DNA from: Nitrospirota bacterium
Lineage (GTDB): Bacteria > Nitrospirota > Nitrospiria > Nitrospirales > NS-4
Reading direction: 5' to 3'
NCBI GenBank assembly: GCA_005877565.1
Contig: VBOK01000108.1
Location: 1-6,842 of the forward strand
Length of the DNA: 6,842 nucleotides
Below the pieces are notes generated by a model. The model made no database searches. It saw only the letters and a list, made by a program, of their open reading frames with translations, and was not told the origin of the DNA. A program made the translations under genes and the position numbers. Shown piece after piece: positions 1-5,489 of the stretch. The first letter of the stretch is position 1; every line of letters starts with the position of its first letter.

Positions 1-686
1 TGTTCATCCCGCTGGGAGTGCTGCTGGCGCAGACCGGCTCTGTCGGCCACTTCCTCGAAGTCGTCCGCGAGCAAGGCGACTACATCAAGAACAGCCTCAT
101 GGTGGCGGGCCTCGCCGCCACGCTTGCGGTGATCCTCGGACTCCTCATCGCGTTCACCGCCTGGCATACGCCGCCCCGCATCGGCGCGCTGCAGTCCGGC
201 ACTATCCAGATCGGCTACGCGATCCCGGGCACCGTCCTCGGCTTGAGTCTGATCCTCCTGTACAACACCTACGTCCCGTGGGTGTACGGCACGGCCGGGG
301 TCCTCGTCGTGGCCTATCTGATCCGCTTCCTGACCCAGTCGGTCCAGGGCGTGGACGCGGCGCTCGCCGGCATCAACCCGCACCTGGAAGAAGCGGCCCG
401 CTCGCTCGCCGCATCCCCGTGGCGCGTGCTGCGCCGCATCCTCGCGCCCTTGGTCCGCCCCACGCTGTTCGCGGTCTGGGCGCTCGTGTTCATTTCCGCC
501 ATGAAGGAACTCGACGCCACGCTGCTGCTGCGGCCGGCCGGGTTCGACACGCTGCCGGTGCGGGTCTACGTCCACACCGTGGAGGCAGAGTACACGCGGG
601 CGGCGGTCATGGCCCTGTTGCTCATCGCGTTCACGGCGCTGCCATGGATGGTGGTCACGCGGCTGCGGGAGAAAAAACTCGTATGA
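1..686 (+). CDS. Iron(III)-type ABC transporter permease, 3' part (5' end outside window)
   Basis: Inner-membrane permease of a binding-protein-dependent importer, most like the second half of FbpB/SfuB ferric-iron permeases. The frame is open from the first bases of the window (codons in frame with 3-5), so the GTG at 18 is not taken as the true start and the gene is 5'-truncated by the window edge. Counting residues from that GTG, hydrophobic segments lie near 25-48, 62-82, 88-106, 149-165 and 195-214. The cytoplasmic EAA loop is clear at about 124-148 (EEAARSLAASPWRVLRR, then ILAPLVRP), the site that docks the ATPase; the usual Gly of that loop is Ala here. FbpB proteins normally have two such modules, so roughly half the protein is probably missing upstream. 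Its TGA overlaps the ATG of the ATPase gene (ATGA), implying translational coupling. The substrate is inferred from family resemblance; other metals or small anions are possible. Confidence 0.85.
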   Translation, partial: FIPLGVLLAQTGSVGHFLEVVREQGDYIKNSLMVAGLAATLAVILGLLIAFTAWHTPPRIGALQSGTIQIGYAIPGTVLGLSLILLYNTYVPWVYGTAGVLVVAYLIRFLTQSVQGVDAALAGINPHLEEAARSLAASPWRVLRRILAPLVRPTLFAVWALVFISAMKELDATLLLRPAGFDTLPVRVYVHTVEAEYTRAAVMALLLIAFTALPWMVVTRLREKKLV

Positions 687-1591
687 CGCTGATCGAGCTG
701 TCCCATATCTCGCTCACCTATCCCAACGCCGCCGCGCCGGCCCTGTCCGATCTCACGCTCGCGGTGGAAGAAGGCGCCGCCCTGTCCATCCTGGGCCCCA
801 GCGGCTGCGGCAAGACGACGGTGCTCCGGGCCATCGCCGGCTTCGAGCGGCCCCAGGCCGGCGCGATCACGATCGCCGGCCAGCCGGTCTGCGACGCCGC
901 CAATTGGGTGGTGCCGGAGGAGCGCGGCGTGGGCATGGTCTTTCAGGACTACGCGTTGTTCCCGCACCTCACCGTGGCGGAGAACGTTGCCTTCGGGCTG
1001 CAGCGCTTGGAGAAGACGGCCGCTGCGCGCACGGTCGCCCAGACGCTCGACCTCGTCGGGCTCGCCGGCTTCCAGATGCGGGAAGAGGTGGAGGAAATCC
1101 TCCGGCTTACCGGCACGACGGCCGTGCTGGTCACGCACGACCACGACGAAGCCTTCGCCATGGCCGACCGGGTCGCCGTGCTCAACCACGGCCGGCTGGA
1201 GCAAGTGGACACGCCCGAGGCCATTTACCACACGCCCTCGACGCCCTTCGTCGCCAACTTCGTCGGCCAGGCCGACTTTCTCCTAGGCCGCGTGGACAAC
1301 GGCAAGATCCACACCGAGGTAGGCATCTTCGAGAACGTCGGGGGACACCAGCCGGGAGCCGCTGTCGAGATCATGATCAGGCCCGACGACGTGCACATCG
1401 TGCCTGCCTCGCCGGGTAGCGCGCGGATCGTCGGGCGCCAGTTCCGCGGTTCCGAAAACCTCTATACCGTGATCCTGCCCTCCGGGCAGCACCTGCACAG
1501 CAGTGAAGGCTCTACGACGGTCTACCCGATTGGCTCTTCGGTGGACCTCAAAATCGTGGCAACTCATATCGTCACGTTCCCGAAGAGCTAG
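683..1591 (+). CDS. FbpC-type ABC transporter ATPase lacking signature and Walker B region (in-frame deletion)
   Basis: ATPase subunit that should energise the upstream permease. The ATG at 683 overlaps the permease stop by 4 bases, with GGGAG about 11 bases upstream; 302 residues. Visible: Walker A GPSGCGKTT (38-46), Q-loop VFQDYALFPHLTV (Q88), H-loop VTHDHDEAFAMADRV (H152), and a C-terminal TOBE-like region (about 228-300, containing IRPDDVHIV). Absent: LSGGQ, Walker B with its catalytic Glu, and the D-loop. The helical-domain sequence LDLVGLAGF (122-130) runs straight into QMREEVEEIL (131-140), which in this family lies after the D-loop. Family members are about 350 residues, so roughly 40-50 residues are missing with the frame kept. 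A protein without these elements should not hydrolyse ATP, so this is probably a decayed gene or an assembly collapse. Family assignment is firm; FbpC rather than another CUT1-type ATPase follows from the permease. Confidence 0.88.
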   Translation: MTLIELSHISLTYPNAAAPALSDLTLAVEEGAALSILGPSGCGKTTVLRAIAGFERPQAGAITIAGQPVCDAANWVVPEERGVGMVFQDYALFPHLTVAENVAFGLQRLEKTAAARTVAQTLDLVGLAGFQMREEVEEILRLTGTTAVLVTHDHDEAFAMADRVAVLNHGRLEQVDTPEAIYHTPSTPFVANFVGQADFLLGRVDNGKIHTEVGIFENVGGHQPGAAVEIMIRPDDVHIVPASPGSARIVGRQFRGSENLYTVILPSGQHLHSSEGSTTVYPIGSSVDLKIVATHIVTFPKS

Positions 1592-1599
1592 ATTTTTTT
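1531..1599 (+). terminator. Possible intrinsic terminator spanning the ATPase stop codon
   Basis: A perfect 9-base inverted repeat, GCTCTTCGG (1533-1541) and CCGAAGAGC (1580-1588), extends outward by a G-T wobble and a T-A pair. Seven Ts follow at 1593-1599. The 38-base loop is long for a classic terminator but contains a second small stem, CGTG (1555-1558) with CACG (1573-1576), that could bring the arms together. The outer stem lies inside the end of the coding region. It would end the ABC operon before the porin gene. The repeat and T-run are visible; the function is inferred. Confidence 0.42.
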
Positions 1600-1610
1600 G
1601 TGCATGTAAC

Positions 1611-1625
1611 TGAGAACGAGTCGCA
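1611..1625. promoter_or_regulatory. Candidate Fur box upstream of the porin gene
   Basis: TGAGAACGAGTCGCA matches the 7-1-7 Fur consensus TGATAATnATTATCA at 9 of 14 defined positions and is a partial palindrome. It sits 27 bases before the porin ATG and directly upstream of a -10-like TACATT (1628-1633), where a bound repressor would block RNA polymerase. The neighbouring ferric-iron-type importer makes iron control reasonable. The match is weak and this reading is tentative. Confidence 0.28.
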
Positions 1626-1640
1626 ATTACATTTTCATCG

Positions 1641-1646
1641 AGGAGG
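1641..1646 (+). promoter_or_regulatory. Strong Shine-Dalgarno site of the porin gene
   Basis: AGGAGG is followed by a 6-base spacer to the ATG at 1653. It fixes the porin start and is the strongest ribosome-binding site among the complete protein-coding genes here, consistent with an abundant outer-membrane protein. Confidence 0.85.
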
Positions 1647-1652
1647 ATAATC

Positions 1653-3062
1653 ATGCGACGATTAGCCATCATCGGGGCCCTCGCAGCCTGCCTCCTGGGC
1701 AGCGCCCCATTTGAAGCTGCAGCCGATGAGAAGACCGAGAAGGCGCTCGAGGAGCGGATCAGGCGGCTGGAGAAGTTGGTGGATGAGCTCATCAAGCACG
1801 AGGGCCAAGAAGCCAGGGAAGGCAAAGAGAAAGAAAAAGAGATGAAGGCGGGCGAGCAGCCGTTGGGCGTCGGCAGCACTGGGAGCGGCAAGCTTATCTA
1901 CGCCAAGCCGTTCGTGTCCTCGCCCCGAACGACCGTCGGTGGATACATGGATCTGCAGTACCGTTTGTTCAACAGCAGCAAGTCCACTGGCGTCGGGCAA
2001 CCCGGCACCGGCAATGGCAGTAGCAGCTTCGACCAGCAGCGGTTCGTGCCGTTCTTCTACTCGGACATTACGGACCGCCTCAAGGTGGCGTCGGAGCTCG
2101 AGATCGAGCACGGCATCCGGTCCAAATCCAACGAAGGTTCGGGCATTGAGGTGAGTCTTGAGTTCGCGACGATTGACTACTTGCTTCGGGAGCCGATCAA
2201 CTTTCGCGCGGGCATCATCCTGCTGCCGGTCGGCAAGTTCAACCTCTTGCACGACTCCCCGCTCAACGATCTCTCAGACCGCCCGCTGGTGGCCACCGCC
2301 ATCATCCCGTCCACTTTGTCGGAAGCCGGCGCCGGCTTCTACGGCACCTTTTACCCGACCCGGTTGTCGAAGCTGGACTATGAACTCTACGTGACGCAAG
2401 GTTTCAACGGCTACCTCAAAAACGGGACGCCGGTTATCACGGCGGATGCGGGCCTCAGGGACGCGCGTCAACGCGTGTCGACGGTGGACGATGGACTGGA
2501 CAACAACAACGGCAAAGCTGTCGTCGGCCGGGTCGCCTTCAGCCCGATCCTGGGTGTCGAGGTCGGCGGCTCTGGATACTTCGGCTCGTATGATCCGGCC
2601 AGCAAGCGGCCCCTCGCCATCTGGGCCGCGGACTGGACCTTCCAGCGAGGGCCCTTCGAGCTCATTGGCGAGGCCGCGTGGGTCTACGCCCGCGACAATT
2701 CCAAGGACCTGAATGGCACCCCGTTTGTTGACCCTACGTCCCCCGCTGGCCATCTGCTGCCGCAACGGATGGACGGCTATTATGTGCAAGGCAACTACCA
2801 CTTCATGCCGCAGTTCCTGCGGCGCTGGGCACCGTCCTATTTCACGGAGGCGTCCACCTTTACGGGCGTGGTCCGGTGGGATCAGATCAACACCAATAGC
2901 GAGTTTTCAGACACCAAGCGGGAACGTCTCACGCTCGGGCTGAATTTCCGTCCCATCTCGGACACGGTCTTCAAGGTGGACTACCAGTTCAACTTCGAGG
3001 ATGGAAAGAACAACCGCATCAGAAACGACGGGCTGGTCCTGTCCGTGGCCACCTACTTCTAG
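1653..3062 (+). CDS. Outer-membrane porin-like beta-barrel protein with N-terminal coiled coil
   Basis: Predicted outer-membrane channel of 469 residues. The start is set by AGGAGG six bases upstream. Residues 1-24 form a signal peptide (basic MRR, hydrophobic core, likely cleavage after EAAA, before DEK). A highly charged Lys/Glu-rich helix follows (about 26-66, with ALEERIRRLEKLVDELI), resembling the periplasmic coiled coil of trimeric or phosphate-selective (OprO/OprP-like) porins. After a Gly/Ser linker, from about residue 93 to the end the protein alternates polar and aromatic residues as in amphipathic strands (for example GGYMDLQYRLF), with Gly/Asn-rich loops. It ends in ATYF, the aromatic C-terminus recognised by the BAM machinery. 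It lies 61 bases after the ABC genes, suggesting substrate entry for the importer, though a terminator may separate them. The substrate cannot be read from the sequence. Barrel assignment is confident; the family is tentative. Confidence 0.85.
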   Translation: MRRLAIIGALAACLLGSAPFEAAADEKTEKALEERIRRLEKLVDELIKHEGQEAREGKEKEKEMKAGEQPLGVGSTGSGKLIYAKPFVSSPRTTVGGYMDLQYRLFNSSKSTGVGQPGTGNGSSSFDQQRFVPFFYSDITDRLKVASELEIEHGIRSKSNEGSGIEVSLEFATIDYLLREPINFRAGIILLPVGKFNLLHDSPLNDLSDRPLVATAIIPSTLSEAGAGFYGTFYPTRLSKLDYELYVTQGFNGYLKNGTPVITADAGLRDARQRVSTVDDGLDNNNGKAVVGRVAFSPILGVEVGGSGYFGSYDPASKRPLAIWAADWTFQRGPFELIGEAAWVYARDNSKDLNGTPFVDPTSPAGHLLPQRMDGYYVQGNYHFMPQFLRRWAPSYFTEASTFTGVVRWDQINTNSEFSDTKRERLTLGLNFRPISDTVFKVDYQFNFEDGKNNRIRNDGLVLSVATYF

Positions 3063-3131
3063 CAGGACGGTCGCCTTGCTTTTCGGAGAAAGCCAACGTT
3101 AAGATGCCGCGCTTCATCGAAGGGCTACCAC

Positions 3132-3563
3132 ATGATCTGGAAGCAGGCCTCACTTCTGGCAGGCCTCATGCTGGCAGGGTGCGCGTCGCTGGAGGGAAAG
3201 CCGACCGCGACATCGCCCTGCGCCTTCGAGCAGGTGTGGGACACCTCCATCGCTGCGCTCGAAGGGGTCCGCCTCCAGAAAGCCGACAAGGACGCCGGCG
3301 TGCTGGAGACGAACTGGGTGGAAGTCGAGGGCTCGGCGCATGCAGGTGTCATGCAACGCGACGTCAACAAAGAACGGGTGAGATACGTGGTGGAGGTGAA
3401 GCGGAAAGGGCGCGGGGCCGCGGCCACGGTGCTGCAACTCCGCGAAGCCTGGTCGCCGATGGGCGTCCTCATGCGCCAGTGGCGCGCAGTGCCCGGCAAC
3501 CCAAAGGAAGAAGCGGCCGTCGCCGCCGAGATCGCCCGGCGCCTCAAGGAAAAGGGCTGTTGA
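3132..3563 (+). CDS. Small lipoprotein of unrecognised family
   Basis: A 143-residue protein with a lipoprotein signal: Met-Ile-Trp-Lys, a hydrophobic core, then the lipobox LAGC with Cys17 as the predicted lipidated residue. GAAGGG lies 7 bases before the ATG and supports this start. The mature part has a helix-then-strand pattern (FEQVWDTSIAALEGV, then LQKADKDAGVLETNWVEVEG) that recalls the helix-grip fold of BamC-like and other small envelope lipoproteins. That is a resemblance only. It also carries Cys30 and a C-terminal Cys143, which could form a disulfide. The residue after Cys17 is Ala rather than Asp, which by the enterobacterial rule would favour the outer membrane. It is the first of four tightly packed envelope genes; its stop overlaps the probable TTG start of the next. 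No function is assigned. Confidence 0.83.
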   Translation: MIWKQASLLAGLMLAGCASLEGKPTATSPCAFEQVWDTSIAALEGVRLQKADKDAGVLETNWVEVEGSAHAGVMQRDVNKERVRYVVEVKRKGRGAAATVLQLREAWSPMGVLMRQWRAVPGNPKEEAAVAAEIARRLKEKGC

Positions 3564-4174
3564 GGCTCGTGCTGACTGTCGCCTTGCCCCTCTGGGTCAT
3601 CCTCGCTCCGATCGCCAACGCCTCCGAGCCGAGCCACCGCATCTGGGATCCCGACCTGAAGCGGTACCTGACCGAGGAAGAGATCGGCAAGGTCGAGGTG
3701 TACCTGACCGAGGAGCAGGCCCTGAAGCTCCTGTTCCCCAAGTCCCAGAACATCAAGGTCGAGGAGCTCCGCCTCACGCTCGAGCAGAAAGGCCGGATCC
3801 AGGAGCGGATCGGCTGGAAGTTCCCTGAAGAGAGCTTTCGTGCCTTCAAGGCGGAAACCAACGGCAAGATCGACGGTTATGCCGTCCTTCAGGAGACCAT
3901 CGGCAAGCACCGGCCCATCACCTACCTCGTCGGCGTGACGTCCGACGGCAAGGTTTCCGACGTCGAGATTCTGGTGTACCGGGAGAGCAAGGGAAGCGAG
4001 GTACGGAGGAAGCGGTTCAATTCGCAGTACGAGGGCAAGACCGTGCTGGATCCGATCCGCATCAACAAGGACATCATTAACATCACGGGCGCCACGATGT
4101 CGGTCCGGTCGGTCAGCGCCGGGGTGAAGCGCGCCCTCGTCCTGATCGACGAGTTCTACCGCAAGCCCCGCTGA
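3560..4174 (+). CDS. Exported FMN-binding domain protein
   Basis: A 204-residue periplasmic protein with a C-terminal FMN_bind-type domain (as in RnfG/NqrC and NosR). The start is taken as TTG at 3560, which overlaps the lipoprotein stop (TTGA) and follows purine-rich AAGGAAAAGGG; GTG at 3569 is the alternative. Residues 1-21 are a signal peptide (LVLTVALPLWVILAPIANA). Residues 36-60 hold two YLTEE blocks 12 residues apart. The domain runs from about 103 to 200: GYAVLQETIGKHRPITYLVG, then VSDVEILVYRES, and the flavin motif ITGATMS, where Thr179 is the candidate site for covalent FMN attachment by ApbE. The Asp usually six residues before that Thr is Ile here (Asp171 lies two residues further upstream), so flavinylation is probable but not assured. 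It is likely a one- or two-electron carrier in the periplasm, partnered with the following membrane protein. Confidence 0.85.
   Translation: MRLVLTVALPLWVILAPIANASEPSHRIWDPDLKRYLTEEEIGKVEVYLTEEQALKLLFPKSQNIKVEELRLTLEQKGRIQERIGWKFPEESFRAFKAETNGKIDGYAVLQETIGKHRPITYLVGVTSDGKVSDVEILVYRESKGSEVRRKRFNSQYEGKTVLDPIRINKDIINITGATMSVRSVSAGVKRALVLIDEFYRKPR
3665..3714 (+). repeat. Short direct repeat inside the FMN-binding protein gene
   Basis: TACCTGACCGAGGA occurs exactly at 3665-3678 and 3701-3714, 36 bases apart and in the same frame. Both copies encode YLTEE within two successive 12-residue units (YLTEEEIGKVEV and YLTEEQALKLLF). This may be a small in-frame duplication or a helical repeat. Confidence 0.55.
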
Positions 4175-4181
4175 CGCCGCC

Positions 4182-4697
4182 GTGCGCCATTTCAACACCC
4201 GGTTCCGCCTCCTCGACACCGACCGCAACATCCGCCTGCTCTACACGCTGTTCATCCTGACGATCTTCGCCGGGTTTCTGTTCACGATCTACTGGGCGCA
4301 CAGCATGACCGGCCTCTCGTACTCAGGCATCGCGCAGCATTACCTCGGCTCGGATCAGACCTTCGGGCAGCCCAAGTCCTTCCAGGAGCTGGCCGAGACG
4401 ACCCACTTCCACTTCTTCACGATGCCGGTCGTCTTCCTGATCCTCTGCCACGTGTTCTATCTGACGATGGCCAGCCAGGAATTGAAAGTAGTCATGACCC
4501 TGCTGGCCTTTGCGGGCGTCACTTTGGATCTCGCCTCGCCGTGGCTTATCCTCTACGTCAGTCCCCACTTCGCGCTGGCCATGCTGCTGGGCGACGTGCT
4601 GATGGTGGGCGCGTTCCTGGTGATGGCGGGCGTGCCGCTGTATGAGATGTGGATCCTGAAAAAGCGGCTCATGTCTTCCGAGCGGCCGGACGAATAG
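4182..4697 (+). CDS. Four-helix inner-membrane protein with His residues (unknown function)
   Basis: I do not recognise this 171-residue protein's family. Start: GTG at 4182, seven bases after the FMN-protein stop, without a clear Shine-Dalgarno site; the next in-frame Met lies inside the protein after the first helix. Four hydrophobic helices are visible: about 18-39, 79-97, 102-125 and 130-155. The N-terminus is basic (RHFNTRFRLLDTDRNIR) and the tail charged (LKKRLMSSERPDE), consistent with both ends in the cytoplasm. His residues cluster near the membrane: His40 at the end of helix 1, His53, His75 and His77 before helix 2, His90 inside helix 2 and His129 before helix 4. Such placement could bind heme b or a metal. 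Being next to a periplasmic flavoprotein, it could pass electrons from the quinone pool to FMN, which is inference. It could equally be a structural membrane subunit. Confidence 0.8.
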   Translation: MRHFNTRFRLLDTDRNIRLLYTLFILTIFAGFLFTIYWAHSMTGLSYSGIAQHYLGSDQTFGQPKSFQELAETTHFHFFTMPVVFLILCHVFYLTMASQELKVVMTLLAFAGVTLDLASPWLILYVSPHFALAMLLGDVLMVGAFLVMAGVPLYEMWILKKRLMSSERPDE

Positions 4698-4726
4698 CAC
4701 TGACTGCCACGCTGGGTGTTCAACCA

Positions 4727-5488
4727 ATGGCCCGCATTGTTTTATCCGTATTCATGTTCAATGTGCTCGAACTAGCGCTATGGCCACCTATAGCCGAGGC
4801 GCGGCATCTCAAAGTGTATTCACCCTACGCCCTCGACAAAGGCGAAGCGGAGGTGGCCTATTGGTTCGACGCCTTTCTTGACACGCCGCTGGCCACGTCC
4901 GGCCCGTTTCCCCGCGAGCGCCTGCTCCGTCACACGGGCGAACTGGCCTACGGACTCACGGACCGCTGGAGCCTCGAAGTATACTTGGACTTCGAACAGC
5001 GCACGCAAGGCGTCAGCAAGCAGTTCACGTTCGTCCAGTACCGGTTTGAGACCATCTACCGGTTCTTCGACCAGCGGGATGCCTGGCCTGCGGTCGCCCT
5101 GTACGTCGAGTACTCGCTCCCACGACGGCAGTACGAGCATCGGGACGAAGTCGAGTGGAAGCTCCTTCTGGAAAAAAGGCGCCAGGACTTCATGTTCCGG
5201 CTGAACCCGGTCTGGGAACGGGTGTTCAACGACGCCTCGCGCGTGCGGTTCGGCTATGAGCACGGGCTCTACTGGTTTTCCAGTCCTTCGGTCCGGCTGG
5301 GTCTCGAAGCGTTCGGCAACCTGGGGCCGCTCGGAAGCTTTCCGACGGAGCACAACCAACAGCATTCCTTCGGACCGGCCATCAAGTTCAAATTCGGTCC
5401 TGTGGGCTGGGACGTGGGCCTGCAGTTCGGCTGGACCGATGGCAGCGACACCACGGTTTTCAAGAGTATCATGGACTTCGAGTTCTAG
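4727..5488 (+). CDS. Predicted outer-membrane beta-barrel protein (unknown function)
   Basis: A 253-residue protein of unrecognised family. I chose ATG 4727, 29 bases after the previous stop, because it gives a plausible signal peptide (MARIVLSVFMFNVLELALWP, probable cleavage after IAEA). The frame opens earlier, at an ATG at 4649, but that overlaps the membrane-protein gene and would bury the signal. The Shine-Dalgarno match is poor. The mature protein is full of alternating aromatic strands: EAEVAYWFDAFL, HTGELAYGLTDRWSLEVYLDFEQ, FTFVQYRFETIYRFF, WPAVALYVEYSL, RVRFGYEHGLYWF and GWDVGLQFGWTDG. It ends in MDFEF with C-terminal Phe, as barrel proteins do, and is sized for about 10-12 strands. 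It may be the outer-membrane part of the lipoprotein, flavoprotein and membrane-protein set. The signal-peptide codons are AT-richer (TTA, GTA, CTA, ATA) than the rest of the gene. Confidence 0.8.
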   Translation: MARIVLSVFMFNVLELALWPPIAEARHLKVYSPYALDKGEAEVAYWFDAFLDTPLATSGPFPRERLLRHTGELAYGLTDRWSLEVYLDFEQRTQGVSKQFTFVQYRFETIYRFFDQRDAWPAVALYVEYSLPRRQYEHRDEVEWKLLLEKRRQDFMFRLNPVWERVFNDASRVRFGYEHGLYWFSSPSVRLGLEAFGNLGPLGSFPTEHNQQHSFGPAIKFKFGPVGWDVGLQFGWTDGSDTTVFKSIMDFEF

Positions 5489-5489
5489 A

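Noticed and set aside
278..682. Upstream in-frame extension of the ATPase reading frame
   Set aside because: The translated extension is Arg/Gly/Ala-rich shadow of the permease; the true start is the ATG at 683, where the family's N-terminus begins.
1043..1110. Frameshift as the reason for the missing ATPase core
   Set aside because: The frame is the same before and after the junction and no displaced LSGGQ or Walker B sequence is found in the other frames, so it is a loss of sequence and not a shift.
566..1231. Minus-strand open frame opposite the permease/ATPase junction
   Set aside because: It is the antisense shadow of well-recognised ABC transporter sequence and has no domain features.
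3078..3093. Hairpin GCTTT...AAAGC after the porin gene as a terminator
   Set aside because: Only five pairs, AT-rich, and no following T-run; read-through into the lipoprotein gene is likely.
3104..3559. Reading-frame extension of the FMN protein from an ATG at 3104
   Set aside because: This part is the off-frame shadow of the lipoprotein gene; the signal peptide begins only at 3560.
3125..4231. Long open frame on the minus strand (368 codons)
   Set aside because: It lies opposite three convincing genes (lipoprotein, FMN protein, membrane protein start), has low-complexity composition typical of GC-rich antisense frames, and shows no recognisable motif.
5256..5489. Reading-frame extension of rlmI upstream of GTG 5490
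   Set aside because: It overlaps the barrel gene in another frame and is Ser/Arg-rich shadow; RlmI length and N-terminal PUA domain fit the 5490 start.
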